DNA of 64,000 bases from Pseudomonas matsuisoli (GTDB lineage: Bacteria > Pseudomonadota > Gammaproteobacteria > Pseudomonadales > Pseudomonadaceae): positions 124,001 to 188,000 of the forward strand of contig NZ_BMPO01000004.1 in assembly GCF_014647635.1 (NCBI RefSeq). Reading direction: 5' to 3'. Both the position numbers and the translations under genes were made by a program. Below the pieces are notes generated by a model, which was not told the origin of the DNA, searched no databases, and saw only the letters and a program-made list of their open reading frames with translations. Below are positions 16,679 to 25,139 of the stretch, piece by piece (position 1 is the first letter of the stretch; every line of letters starts with the position of its first letter).

Positions 16679-17632
16679 TCAATACCCCAATGCGGGATCG
16701 ACCAGGTTGTTCAACGGCAATCCTGCGCCTAGACGCCGCACGTTCTCGGCGACTTGCGTAGCGATACAGGCATCCGACGCGGCTGACGCCATATGGGGCG
16801 TAATCCACACCTGCGGGCAGCGCCAGAGGGGTGAGTCGACCGACAGTGGCTCCTGCTCGAAGACATCCAGCAACGCGCCACGCAAACGCCCCCTGTCGAG
16901 TGCCTCGAGCAGATGCGCTTCGTTTACATGCCCGCCGCGGCCACAGTTAATGAGCGCAGCCCCCGGCGCCAAGCGATCGAAGACCTCATGCGCGAGCAAC
17001 CCCTGGGTCGCCGGTGTCAGCGGCAGTAGGTTGATCAGCACGTCCAGGCCATTCAAGAAATCGTCCCGTGCTGCATCGCCGGCGTAAGTGGCCACGTCCG
17101 GTAGCTCACGGGCTGTACGTGCCCATCCTCGAACCGCATACCCTGCATCGGCCAGGCGCCGAGCGACGGGCGTGCCGATGGCGCCGAGCCCCATGACACC
17201 TACTTGAAAATCACGCGCTGTTCGCTGTACCGGACGTTGCCACTGCTGCGTCGAGCGCCCGTTCAGAACTTGATCGAACCGGCGATGGAAATGCAGCACG
17301 CCCCAATGGACGTATTCGGCCATCCCCAGACTATGGTCTGGGTCCACGACCCGGCAGACCGGCACGTTCAGCGGCTGAGACGGGTCTTGCTCCAGATGAT
17401 CGACGCCCGACCCTATCGAATGAATCAACTTCAGGGCCGGCAACCGGTCGAGGCTTCCCGCCGCCGGGTACCAGCAGACGGCGACCTCCGCCGCCCCTGC
17501 ATCCGCGTCGCCCGGTCTCTGGACGTCCAGATGCGGCGCGTGCGTTGCGAACACCTCGGCTAGCCATGCTTCTAGCGCAGGGTCCCGGCAGAGCAATACG
17601 ATGCGTGGCATGGGATCAGCTGCACCAGTCAT
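16679..17632 (-). CDS. D-2-hydroxyacid dehydrogenase, glyoxylate/hydroxypyruvate reductase A-like
   Basis: A 317-residue NAD(P)-dependent D-2-hydroxyacid dehydrogenase. It has a Rossmann motif GLGAIGTPVARRLADAGY near residue 150 and the loop NCGRGGHVNEAHLLEALDRG. Catalytic positions of the family are seen in the latter loop region, FEQEPLSVDSPLW and ITPHMASAA (His). It resembles GhrA, which reduces glyoxylate and hydroxypyruvate. The start at 17632 has GAGGA about eight bases upstream and overlaps the aldolase gene by 17 bases; a start at 17611 lacks a ribosome site. Coupling to an aldolase and a permease suggests action on a specific hydroxy acid. Confidence 0.82.
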   Translation of the reverse strand: MTGAADPMPRIVLLCRDPALEAWLAEVFATHAPHLDVQRPGDADAGAAEVAVCWYPAAGSLDRLPALKLIHSIGSGVDHLEQDPSQPLNVPVCRVVDPDHSLGMAEYVHWGVLHFHRRFDQVLNGRSTQQWQRPVQRTARDFQVGVMGLGAIGTPVARRLADAGYAVRGWARTARELPDVATYAGDAARDDFLNGLDVLINLLPLTPATQGLLAHEVFDRLAPGAALINCGRGGHVNEAHLLEALDRGRLRGALLDVFEQEPLSVDSPLWRCPQVWITPHMASAASDACIATQVAENVRRLGAGLPLNNLVDPALGY

Positions 17633-18371
17633 CGCGTTGTTCCTCGATCAGGCTCAGCGCTGCTGTCCAGGCCAGATCGATGATGCCGTCGATGCCATCG
17701 CGGCTGAATTGTTCGGCGGTGTGGCGGCACACCTCCTCGCTGGGATAGTTCAGCGCGACGCCAGCCGACATCGCCTGGATCTGCGCCTGGCAGGCGCGCT
17801 CGAGGAAATAGATCTCGTGGAACGCATGAGCCACGCTTTCGCCGCCCGCCAGCAGGCCATGGTTACGCAAGATCATCGCCTTGTGCGTGCCAAGGTCATT
17901 CACCAGACGGACGCGCTCATCCAGCGATAACGCGATGCCTTCGTAGGTGTGGTACGCCAGGTTGCCGTAAAACTTCAGCGCGTGCTGCGTCAGCGGCAAC
18001 AGCCCATCCCGCTGGGCCGCGACGGCCATGCCGGCGGCAGTGTGGGTGTGAACGATACAGTGCATGTCGTCACGGGCCTGATGGATGGCCGAGTGGATGA
18101 CGAACCCCGCTGCATTGACGCGCCCGTGGCCGTACACGCCGTCCACGACATTGCCGTCGAGGTCGATGAGCACCAAATCGCTGGCCTTCATCTTCTCGAA
18201 CGCCACGCCATAGCGGTTGATCAGGAAATGATGTTCGGGCCCGGGCACGCGCAGGGTGATGTGCGTGTCGATCAGGTCCGTCATGCGGTAGTACGCGATC
18301 AATCGATACAGCGCCGCGAGATCGCATCGGGCCTGCCATTCGGCAGTGGATATTGCAGCCGGTTTACTCAT
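17616..18371 (-). CDS. Class II aldolase/adducin-family protein
   Basis: A 251-residue protein of the class II aldolase/adducin fold. It has the zinc-site histidines expected in HCIVHTHTAAGMA and a later ILRNHGLLAGG, where the third His usually lies. The opening ARCDLAALYRLIAYYRMTDLIDTHITLRVPG is typical of the epimerase/aldolase group. Its reaction may be aldol cleavage or decarboxylation of a sugar-acid-like compound; I cannot assign the substrate. The start overlaps the MFS stop as ATGA and its end overlaps the dehydrogenase start, so three genes form one tight operon. Confidence 0.8.
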   Translation of the reverse strand: MSKPAAISTAEWQARCDLAALYRLIAYYRMTDLIDTHITLRVPGPEHHFLINRYGVAFEKMKASDLVLIDLDGNVVDGVYGHGRVNAAGFVIHSAIHQARDDMHCIVHTHTAAGMAVAAQRDGLLPLTQHALKFYGNLAYHTYEGIALSLDERVRLVNDLGTHKAMILRNHGLLAGGESVAHAFHEIYFLERACQAQIQAMSAGVALNYPSEEVCRHTAEQFSRDGIDGIIDLAWTAALSLIEEQRDDWCS

Positions 18372-19678
18372 GGGATGGCAACCTCCGGACGGGCGATGGA
18401 ACGGTTTTCATGTGGGGTGGCACGCAGTCGAGCGAGACCTAGCACGCCAATCAGCGACAGCAGCGCCAGGAAGCTGAAGAACAAAGCCAGCGGCCACCAC
18501 TGACCCGCGAAATGCCCAGCGAGCCAGGTACCGACGAGTGGCGTCATACCGCCCGTCAAGGCGCAGCACAGCTGGTAGGCGATGGAAATGCCGGAATACC
18601 GCACCTGCGGCGGGAAGGCCTCGGCCATGTAACCCGCGATGACGGCATAGAGCGCAGAAAGCAGTACGACGGCCAGGGTGATACCCGCGGTCATGTAGAA
18701 CAGGTTACCGGTCTGCACGAGCAGGAACATCGGGTACGGCACGAGAATGCATAGTGTGGCGACCGCCGTCAGGAAGCGTCCGGTACCCAAGCGCTCGGAA
18801 AGCAGCGCCGAGCAGGGTTGCGAAATGAACTGCAGGACGGTTACGAGAAACAGGCAATCGAGGATGGTCGAGCGCGAAATCCCCTGATATTGCGTCACGT
18901 AAGTGATCATGAACGTATTGGTGAAGAAGAACCCCGCCGAGCCGATGGTGACGGCTGCCGCGGCGAAGAGGATCTGCCGCCAGTGACCGCGGATCACGTC
19001 GAGCACTGGATTTTTCACCGTCTGCTTGTTCTCTTTCACTTCCGCGAATTCCGGCGACTCTGGTACGCCGAAACGAATGAACAAGCCCACAAGCATCAAC
19101 ACGGCGCTCATCAAGAAGGGAACGCGCCAGCCCCAGGTCATCATCGATTCCTGATCCATGCTGCTGATGGCGCGAAAGGCGATCAGCGCCAGCAACAGGC
19201 CAGCGGGGCTGCCCCATTGCGCGAAGGAGGCGAAGAACACCTTGCGCCGCTTGGGTGCGTGCTCACTGGCCATGAGGACCGCTCCGCCCCATTCGCCGCC
19301 GACGGAGATGCCTTGCAGGAAGCGCAGCGCGACCAGGCCGATCGGCCCCCAGATCCCGGCTTGGGCATAGGTTGGTAGCAGGCCGATACCCGCGGTGGCG
19401 AGCCCCATCAGCACCATGGTGAACAGCAACATTTTCTTGCGGCCCAGGCGGTCGCCGAGATGGCCGAAGATAAGACCGGCGAAAGGCCGCGCGATGAAGC
19501 CCACGGCAAAGGTGCCAAACGCGGCCATGGTGCTCAGGACGGGATCATCGCCGGGAAAGAACAACGGCCCCAGGACCAATGCCGCGGCGAATGCATAGAT
19601 GTAGAAATCGTAGAACTCGATCGTGGTGCCGATGAAGGCAGCCGCCGCCGCTCTGCGCGGGGTCGAGGTAGTGGTCAT
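18368..19678 (-). CDS. MFS transporter, metabolite:H+ symporter (MHS) type
   Basis: A 436-residue permease with 12 membrane segments and MHS signatures: GTTIEFYDFYIYAFAAALVLG at the N terminus, FGHLGDRLGRKKMLL between helices 2 and 3, and RFLQGISVGGEWGGAVLMASEH. Family members (ProP, KgtP, ShiA-like) carry organic acids or osmolytes with protons. It is the first gene of the operon with the aldolase and dehydrogenase and probably imports their substrate. A LysR gene is transcribed divergently 155 bases away. Confidence 0.88.
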   Translation of the reverse strand: MTTTSTPRRAAAAAFIGTTIEFYDFYIYAFAAALVLGPLFFPGDDPVLSTMAAFGTFAVGFIARPFAGLIFGHLGDRLGRKKMLLFTMVLMGLATAGIGLLPTYAQAGIWGPIGLVALRFLQGISVGGEWGGAVLMASEHAPKRRKVFFASFAQWGSPAGLLLALIAFRAISSMDQESMMTWGWRVPFLMSAVLMLVGLFIRFGVPESPEFAEVKENKQTVKNPVLDVIRGHWRQILFAAAAVTIGSAGFFFTNTFMITYVTQYQGISRSTILDCLFLVTVLQFISQPCSALLSERLGTGRFLTAVATLCILVPYPMFLLVQTGNLFYMTAGITLAVVLLSALYAVIAGYMAEAFPPQVRYSGISIAYQLCCALTGGMTPLVGTWLAGHFAGQWWPLALFFSFLALLSLIGVLGLARLRATPHENRSIARPEVAIP

Positions 19679-19833
19679 CGCAGGCTCTCCGGAATCGTTG
19701 TTATAGGCAGGAGAAAAAACGTCCCCGTGTCGGGAAGGGTCGCGCTCTGACGGCGCGTTGCCGAATGATGCGCCTGCGCCCTATGCTAAACAAAGCTTCT
19801 AATCTGAATAATCAAGTATAAGTACCACGCATA
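19679..19833. promoter_or_regulatory. Divergent promoter region of the LysR gene and the MHS operon
   Basis: The segment 19790-19825 is AT-rich with an imperfect dyad around TAATCTGAATAATCA. This suits a LysR operator that would control both directions. Read by eye only. Confidence 0.4.
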
Positions 19834-20811
19834 ATGACGAAGTCATTGACTCACTCCGACCGCAATCCGGACGCACGTCGATTCCTGAACGATCGCCTGG
19901 ACTGGAACCTTTTGCGGACTTTTCTCGTGATCGGTCAGGAAGGCAGCATTAGCCGGGCCGCGGCTCGCTTGCACCTGAGTCAACCCGCGGTGAGCCAAGC
20001 ACTCCGGCGTCTGGAAGAGCAACTTGGGAGCGCGCTGGTCATTCGGCGCGGCCCGCGGATCAGCCTGTCAAAGACAGGCGAGGAAGTGATGCAGATCGCC
20101 GCCGAGTTGTATGGCACGGTCTCCCGGCTGGGCCCGGCGCTGGACTCGCCGCTCGAAACGGTGGCGGGCAAGATCCGCATCCTGATGATCAGCCGCATTC
20201 AGTCGCAGTTCTACGATGACTTTCTCGCGGATTTCCACGCCGACTATCCCGAGGTCGAGTTCGAGGTCGACGTCCTTCGCAGTTCCGACGTCGCCAGTGC
20301 CCTGTTGCAGAAAACGGCATCGTTCGGGCTCAGCCTGTGCCGCACGCCGCAACCCCGCCTCGAGCAACGCGTCCTGCTGCAGCAGCGCTACGCCTTTTAC
20401 TGCGGCAAGCGCCATCGGCTGTATGGGCGCAAGAACCTGAAGCTTTCCGACTTGCAAAGCGAGAACTTCGTCAGCTTCACCAGTGACCAGATCGGCGGCA
20501 ACCTGTCGCCATTGACCGTGTTTCGGGACCAGCAGGGTTTCACCGGACGGATCGTCGCCTCTTCGCCGAGCCTGGATGAAATACGCCGGCTAGTGGGGGT
20601 AGGCTGCGGCATCGGTTGTCTTCCCGAGCATATCGTTGCCCGGGACGTGCAATCCGGGGACATGTGGCGCCTGCCGCCGGCGGATGGCGTGATCGATGTG
20701 AACGTCTACCTGCTGTGGAACCGCGACCAGAAACGTACCCGTGCCGAGGCGGTGTTTCTCGATCGCTTCGAAGACGCGCTGCAGCGGGTGGAAGTATCTG
20801 ATCGGTTCTGA
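19834..20811 (+). CDS. LysR-family transcriptional regulator
   Basis: A 325-residue regulator. The winged helix-turn-helix starts with WNLLRTFLVIGQEGSISRAAARLHLSQPAVSQALRRLEEQLG at residues 24-65, and an effector domain follows (about 110-310). The first 23 residues are an unusual hydrophilic extension for this family. It is divergent from the MHS-aldolase-dehydrogenase operon and is therefore its likely activator. The effector is probably the transported acid or a breakdown product, by analogy with other LysR pairs. Confidence 0.85.
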   Translation: MTKSLTHSDRNPDARRFLNDRLDWNLLRTFLVIGQEGSISRAAARLHLSQPAVSQALRRLEEQLGSALVIRRGPRISLSKTGEEVMQIAAELYGTVSRLGPALDSPLETVAGKIRILMISRIQSQFYDDFLADFHADYPEVEFEVDVLRSSDVASALLQKTASFGLSLCRTPQPRLEQRVLLQQRYAFYCGKRHRLYGRKNLKLSDLQSENFVSFTSDQIGGNLSPLTVFRDQQGFTGRIVASSPSLDEIRRLVGVGCGIGCLPEHIVARDVQSGDMWRLPPADGVIDVNVYLLWNRDQKRTRAEAVFLDRFEDALQRVEVSDRF

Positions 20812-20847
20812 GTCAGCTCCGGCAGTCGATGCACTGATATAGCGCCT

Positions 20848-21705
20848 TTAGCCTTTGGCAATCATCTCGGCGTAACCGTCGCGATAGCTGGGATACGAGG
20901 GTGACCAGCCCAACGCCCGTGCTTTGGCGTTGCTGCACCGCTTGCTGCCGCTGCGCCGTTTCAGCGGTTCGTCGGAGGTTTCCGTCACTTGCAAGCGCGC
21001 CCGTAACCAATCGAGCACCTCGTGCAACGGCGCAGGATCGTCGTCGACGCCAAGATAGCAGTCATCGATGGGCTGCCCACTTGCGTCTCGCTGTATGAGG
21101 AACGCCAGCAGGCCTGCGGCGTCATCCCGATGGATTCGGTTCGCATAGCGCGGCGGCGTGTCTTCTCCACGAATACCTTGTCGCGCCTGACGCAGCATCC
21201 ATTCACGGCCGGGGCCATAGATGCCGGCAAGGCGAACGACCGTCGCCGGGATTCCGGATTGCAACATCAGCGTTTCCGCCTCCTTCAACAAGCGCCCGGA
21301 ATAGCGCGCAGGTTCCGCTGGGGACGCCTCGTCGATCCATTCGCCGTCTGCCTGGTTGTACACACCGGTGCTCGACACGAAGAACAGGCGCCGTGGACGA
21401 TGCCCACGCTCAGCCATCCAGGCCAGGAGATGGCGTACACCGTCAACGTACGCAGCGCGGTAACCCGCTTCGTCATGATCGTCGGCCGATGCCGCGAACA
21501 CGACATAGTCAGGCGATACGGCCGGCCAACCTTCTGGGCAGCGGGACTCACTCAAGTCGCCAACGACCGGAAGGAGTTCCGGTGGAAGCGCCCCGACGTT
21601 TCGACGCAGGCCAAACACAGACCAGTCGTCTGCGGCCAGTATTTGCCCCAGTTTTCCGCCTACATCACCGCATCCGGCAACCAGCAACGTTCGACTCTTA
21701 CTCAT
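20848..21705 (-). CDS. YeeZ-like NAD(P)-dependent SDR/epimerase-family protein
   Basis: A 285-residue atypical short-chain dehydrogenase. The nucleotide-binding motif is GCGDVGGKLGQILAADDW at the N terminus, with SSTGVYNQADGEWIDEASP around residue 110 and a later RIHRDDAAGLLAFLI. It resembles E. coli YeeZ, whose physiological substrate is not established. It is convergent with the LysR gene and divergent from exbB, from which it is separated by 174 bases. Confidence 0.75.
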   Translation of the reverse strand: MSKSRTLLVAGCGDVGGKLGQILAADDWSVFGLRRNVGALPPELLPVVGDLSESRCPEGWPAVSPDYVVFAASADDHDEAGYRAAYVDGVRHLLAWMAERGHRPRRLFFVSSTGVYNQADGEWIDEASPAEPARYSGRLLKEAETLMLQSGIPATVVRLAGIYGPGREWMLRQARQGIRGEDTPPRYANRIHRDDAAGLLAFLIQRDASGQPIDDCYLGVDDDPAPLHEVLDWLRARLQVTETSDEPLKRRSGSKRCSNAKARALGWSPSYPSYRDGYAEMIAKG

Positions 21706-21879
21706 TTTGTGTCCTGAAATAGACCCTGGAAAAAACCATCATCACACGCAAAAGAACGCCCCAAAGCATGCCATCAGATGGCTATTGCTTTTACAAACAA
21801 GAATTACTTGCAATAATGTTCCGCCTTCGACTGCCGTATCGCAGTCCCGACCCAGACATTCTTTCCAGGTTCGATCACC

Positions 21880-22857
21880 ATGAAGCTCTCTGAGACCCGC
21901 CTCTTGGCATCGCTCAAGCATATGATGCCCGCGCTCGCCCTGTCGTTCGGCTGCTTGCTATCCGCCCAAGGCGCAATGGCCGATGCCAATACGCCCAGCG
22001 GCAATAATGCGACCGAGCAGGCGGCGCCTGCGGCGTCTGCTCCCGCAGCAACGGGTACCGACGCGGCTCAGCCAGGTCAGACGCCCGTGAACGAGTCGGC
22101 GGTAGCACCCGCGGACGCCGTTCCGAGCATCAACGAAGAAGGCGAGCAAGTCATGACCCATGACCTGTCGCCATGGGGCATGTACCAACAGGCCGACATC
22201 GTGGTGAAGGCCGTCATGATCGGCTTGGTCTTTGCCTCGATCCTGACCTGGACCATCTGGATTGCGAAAAGCATCGAACTTGGTCGTGCCAGACGCCGCC
22301 TGAAAGGCGAGCTGGTCGATCTCAAGAAAGCCCGCACGCTGAATCAAGCAGCCGAACAGGCCCGCGCTCAACACAGTTTCAGCCAGACGTTGATCGAAGA
22401 TGCCCAGGACGAACTGCAGCTTTCTGCCCATAGCGTCGAGCGGGAAGGGATCAAGGAACGTGTCGCGTTTCGCCAGGAGCGTCTGGTCGGCGCCAGTGGC
22501 CGCAAGATGAGCCAGGGCACCGGTATCCTCGCCACCATTGGCTCCACAGCGCCGTTCATCGGGCTGTTCGGTACGGTGTGGGGCATCATGAACAGCTTCA
22601 TCGGTATCGCCAAATCGCAGACGACTAACCTCGCTGTCGTCGCTCCCGGTATTGCCGAAGCGCTGCTCGCCACCGCACTCGGCCTCGTCGCCGCGATCCC
22701 GGCGGTGGTGATCTATAACGTCTTCTCCCGCTCCATCAGTGCCTACAAGGCGCAGGTGGGTGATGCCTCGGCGCAGGTCATTTTGCTGGTCAGCCGCGAC
22801 ATGGATCACCGCCCGGCAGGCGAGCGCACGCCGCCTCACATGGTCAAGGTGAAGTAA
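21880..22857 (+). CDS. exbB: TonB-system proton channel ExbB
   Basis: A 325-residue protein with an N-terminal signal sequence (cleavage near GAMADANT), a periplasmic Ala/Pro-rich stretch (about residues 35-85) and three membrane helices of the MotA/TolQ/ExbB family. The conserved block GILATIGSTAPFIGLFGTVWGIM is near residue 215, and GIAEALLATALGLVAAIPAVVIYN follows. With ExbD it forms the inner-membrane proton channel that energises TonB. The signal peptide plus Ala/Pro linker is common in pseudomonad ExbB. exbD follows three bases after the stop. Confidence 0.93.
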   Translation: MKLSETRLLASLKHMMPALALSFGCLLSAQGAMADANTPSGNNATEQAAPAASAPAATGTDAAQPGQTPVNESAVAPADAVPSINEEGEQVMTHDLSPWGMYQQADIVVKAVMIGLVFASILTWTIWIAKSIELGRARRRLKGELVDLKKARTLNQAAEQARAQHSFSQTLIEDAQDELQLSAHSVEREGIKERVAFRQERLVGASGRKMSQGTGILATIGSTAPFIGLFGTVWGIMNSFIGIAKSQTTNLAVVAPGIAEALLATALGLVAAIPAVVIYNVFSRSISAYKAQVGDASAQVILLVSRDMDHRPAGERTPPHMVKVK

Positions 22858-22860
22858 TCC

Positions 22861-23283
22861 ATGGGCCTGCATCTCAACGAGAATGCCGACGAGCTCCAGG
22901 AAAACCATGAGATCAACGTCACGCCGTTCATCGACGTGATGCTCGTGCTCTTGATCATCTTCATGGTGGCCGCTCCGCTCGCGACCGTGGATGTCAAAGT
23001 GGACCTGCCGGCATCGACTGCGGAACCGCAACAGCGGCCGCAAAAGCCCCTGTTCGTCAGCGTGAAGGAAGACAAGAGCCTGTTCGTTGGTGATACACAG
23101 GTAAAGCGCGAGGAGATCGGTCGCCTGTTGGACGAAACGACAGGGTCAAAGAAGGACACGACCATCTTCTTCCAAGCCGACAAAGGCGTTGACTACGCCG
23201 ATCTCATGGATGTGATGAACGCCTTGCGTGGCGCGGGTTACCTCAAGATCGGCTTGGTAGGACTCGAGTCGGTCAACAAATGA
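22861..23283 (+). CDS. exbD: TonB-system energiser ExbD
   Basis: A 140-residue protein with one membrane helix and the catalytic Asp in NVTPFIDVMLVLLIIFMVAAPLA (residues 20-42), the proton-carrying residue of this family. The periplasmic domain has KKDTTIFFQADKGVDYADLMDVMNALRGAGY. The length and motifs are standard. It overlaps tonB by four bases (ATGA), giving a coupled exbB-exbD-tonB operon. Confidence 0.95.
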   Translation: MGLHLNENADELQENHEINVTPFIDVMLVLLIIFMVAAPLATVDVKVDLPASTAEPQQRPQKPLFVSVKEDKSLFVGDTQVKREEIGRLLDETTGSKKDTTIFFQADKGVDYADLMDVMNALRGAGYLKIGLVGLESVNK

Positions 23284-24065
23284 GCAGAAGTACCGAAATC
23301 ACCCGCTGGGGAGGTAGCTTCGCGCTCGTGATCGCGGTACATGCTGCGATCGCGATGGCCGCGCTGTATTGGCGCAGTGCACCGCCACCCATTGAAATGC
23401 CGCCAGAGGCCATGATGGTGGAGCTGGCACCCTTGCCTGCCGCGGCGCCGCCGCCCCCTCCGCCGCCGCCACCCGAAGCGGTTCCACCGCCTCCGGAGCC
23501 TGAGCTGCCACCGGTCGCCGAGGCACCGAAGCCTGCTATCGCCGTGGCGAAGAAGGAAGAGCCGAAGCCCAAGCCAAAACCCAAGCCGCCGGAGCCGAAG
23601 AAGCCCGAGCCCAAAAAGCCCGAGCGTAAACCGGAGCCACCCCGCCCGGAGCCGCCGAAGCCCGAATCGAAGCCTGCTGACGATGCGCCGCCGACGCCAG
23701 CGCCACCGGCGGAGACCGCCGCGACCCGCCAACAGGCCGCACCTAGCAGTTCCAGCGCGCCCTCCAATGCGCAACGGACCTGGCAGAGCGAGTTGCTAAG
23801 CCACCTGGGCCGCTACAAGCGTTATCCGGAGATGGCCCGTCGCCGCGGCACCGAAGGCGTAAACCGCCTGCGCTTCGTGGTCGATGCCGAGGGCAAGGTG
23901 CTGTCGTACGAAATCGTCGGCGAGTCGGGCAGCGCGGCCCTGGATCGTGCGACGTTGGAAATGATCCGTCGCGCACAGCCGTTGCCACCGCCGCCGAAGG
24001 AAATGCTCAAGGATGGCAGCCTGGAGATCGTCGCACCCTTCGTGTATTCGCTCGAACGCGGCTGA
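23280..24065 (+). CDS. tonB: Energy transducer TonB
   Basis: A 261-residue protein with an N-terminal membrane anchor (about residues 10-32), a long periplasmic spacer rich in Pro, Lys and Glu (about 45-140) and a C-terminal TonB domain. That domain includes LGRYKRYPEMARRRGTEGVNRLRFVVDAEGKVLSYEIVGESGSAALDRATLEMI, with the classic YP motif of TonB. It couples the ExbBD proton channel to outer-membrane receptors for siderophores and cobalamin. Repeated codons for Pro/Lys in the spacer explain a long open frame on the opposite strand, which I do not consider real. Confidence 0.95.
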   Translation: MSRSTEITRWGGSFALVIAVHAAIAMAALYWRSAPPPIEMPPEAMMVELAPLPAAAPPPPPPPPPEAVPPPPEPELPPVAEAPKPAIAVAKKEEPKPKPKPKPPEPKKPEPKKPERKPEPPRPEPPKPESKPADDAPPTPAPPAETAATRQQAAPSSSSAPSNAQRTWQSELLSHLGRYKRYPEMARRRGTEGVNRLRFVVDAEGKVLSYEIVGESGSAALDRATLEMIRRAQPLPPPPKEMLKDGSLEIVAPFVYSLERG

Positions 24066-24206
24066 CGCTCTACAACGACGCAGGCAAGAGCCGTGTCGAC
24101 GCTCCCGGTCGGCGCGGCTTTTACATTTCAGCCACCCGGTCCCATACGCGGTTGGTTCCATACCGTACAACGGCTATGCTTGCCGCCATTGCGATGGAAT
24201 TTGACT

Positions 24207-25139
24207 ATGACCCTTACCGAACTGCGCTACATCGTCACCCTGGCTCAGGAGCAACACTTCGGACGTGCCGCCGAGCGTTGCCACGTCAGCCAGCCGACCC
24301 TATCGGTGGGGGTGAAGAAGCTGGAAGACGAGCTGGGGATCCTCATCTTCGAACGTAGCAAAAGTGCAGTTCGTCTGACTCCTACGGGCGAGGCGATCGT
24401 CGCCCAGGCGCAGAAGGTCCTGGAGCAGGCGCAAGGCATTCGCGAACTGGCGCAGGCTGGCAAGAACCAGTTAACCGCGCCATTGAAGATCGGTGCCATC
24501 TACACCGTTGGGCCGTACCTGTTCCCGCATCTGATCCCACAGCTGCACCGTGTCGCTCCGGACATGCCGCTGTACATCGAAGAGAACTTCACGCACATCC
24601 TTCGCGACAAGCTGCGCACCGGCGAATTGGATGCGGTCATTCTCGCCCTGCCTTTCAATGAAGCGGACGTACTGACCAAGCCGCTCTACGATGAACCGTT
24701 CTACGTGCTGATGCCCGCGAGCCATTCGTGGACCTCCAAGCCGGCGATCGAAAGCGAGCTGCTGAACGACAAGAGCCTGCTGTTGTTGGGTGAAGGCCAT
24801 TGCTTCCGCGACCAGGTGCTCGAAGCCTGCCCCACGGCCCGGCGAGTCGACGAAGCGAAGCACACCACGATCGAATCCAGTTCGCTGGAAACCATTCGCC
24901 ATATGGTCGCCTCCGGCCTTGGGGTATCGGTACTGCCCTTCTCCGCCGTGGACAGCCATCACTATGCGCCTGGCGTGATCGAAGTCAGGCCCTTCGTCGC
25001 ACCGGTGCCCTACCGCACCGTCGCCATTGCCTGGCGCGCCAGCTTCCCGCGTCCCAAAGCCATTGAAATCCTCGCCGACTCCATTCGCTTGTGCTCGGTC
25101 GCCAAGCCACCGGCGCAGGGCAAACAGCACAGCGCATGA
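24207..25139 (+). CDS. oxyR: Hydrogen peroxide-sensing regulator OxyR
   Basis: A 310-residue LysR regulator with the OxyR redox pair Cys199 and Cys208 in GHCFRDQVLEAC, at the same positions as in E. coli. The DNA-binding part begins MTLTELRYIVTLAQEQHFGRAAERCHVSQPTLSVGVKKLE. The methionine at 24207 was chosen because it gives this standard N terminus; a 38-residue upstream extension is unsupported. Its stop overlaps the recG start as ATGA, an arrangement typical of pseudomonads, so recG probably shares the OxyR transcript. It activates catalase and peroxidase genes after disulfide formation. Confidence 0.97.
   Translation: MTLTELRYIVTLAQEQHFGRAAERCHVSQPTLSVGVKKLEDELGILIFERSKSAVRLTPTGEAIVAQAQKVLEQAQGIRELAQAGKNQLTAPLKIGAIYTVGPYLFPHLIPQLHRVAPDMPLYIEENFTHILRDKLRTGELDAVILALPFNEADVLTKPLYDEPFYVLMPASHSWTSKPAIESELLNDKSLLLLGEGHCFRDQVLEACPTARRVDEAKHTTIESSSLETIRHMVASGLGVSVLPFSAVDSHHYAPGVIEVRPFVAPVPYRTVAIAWRASFPRPKAIEILADSIRLCSVAKPPAQGKQHSA

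Noticed and set aside
21798-21810. Possible Fur site (CAAGAATTACTTG) before exbB
   Set aside because: The dyad is short and matches the 19-base Fur consensus poorly; exbB operons are often Fur-controlled, but this is not shown here.
23273-23767. Long Gly-rich frame opposite tonB
   Set aside because: It is the complement of the Pro/Lys/Glu codons of the TonB spacer.
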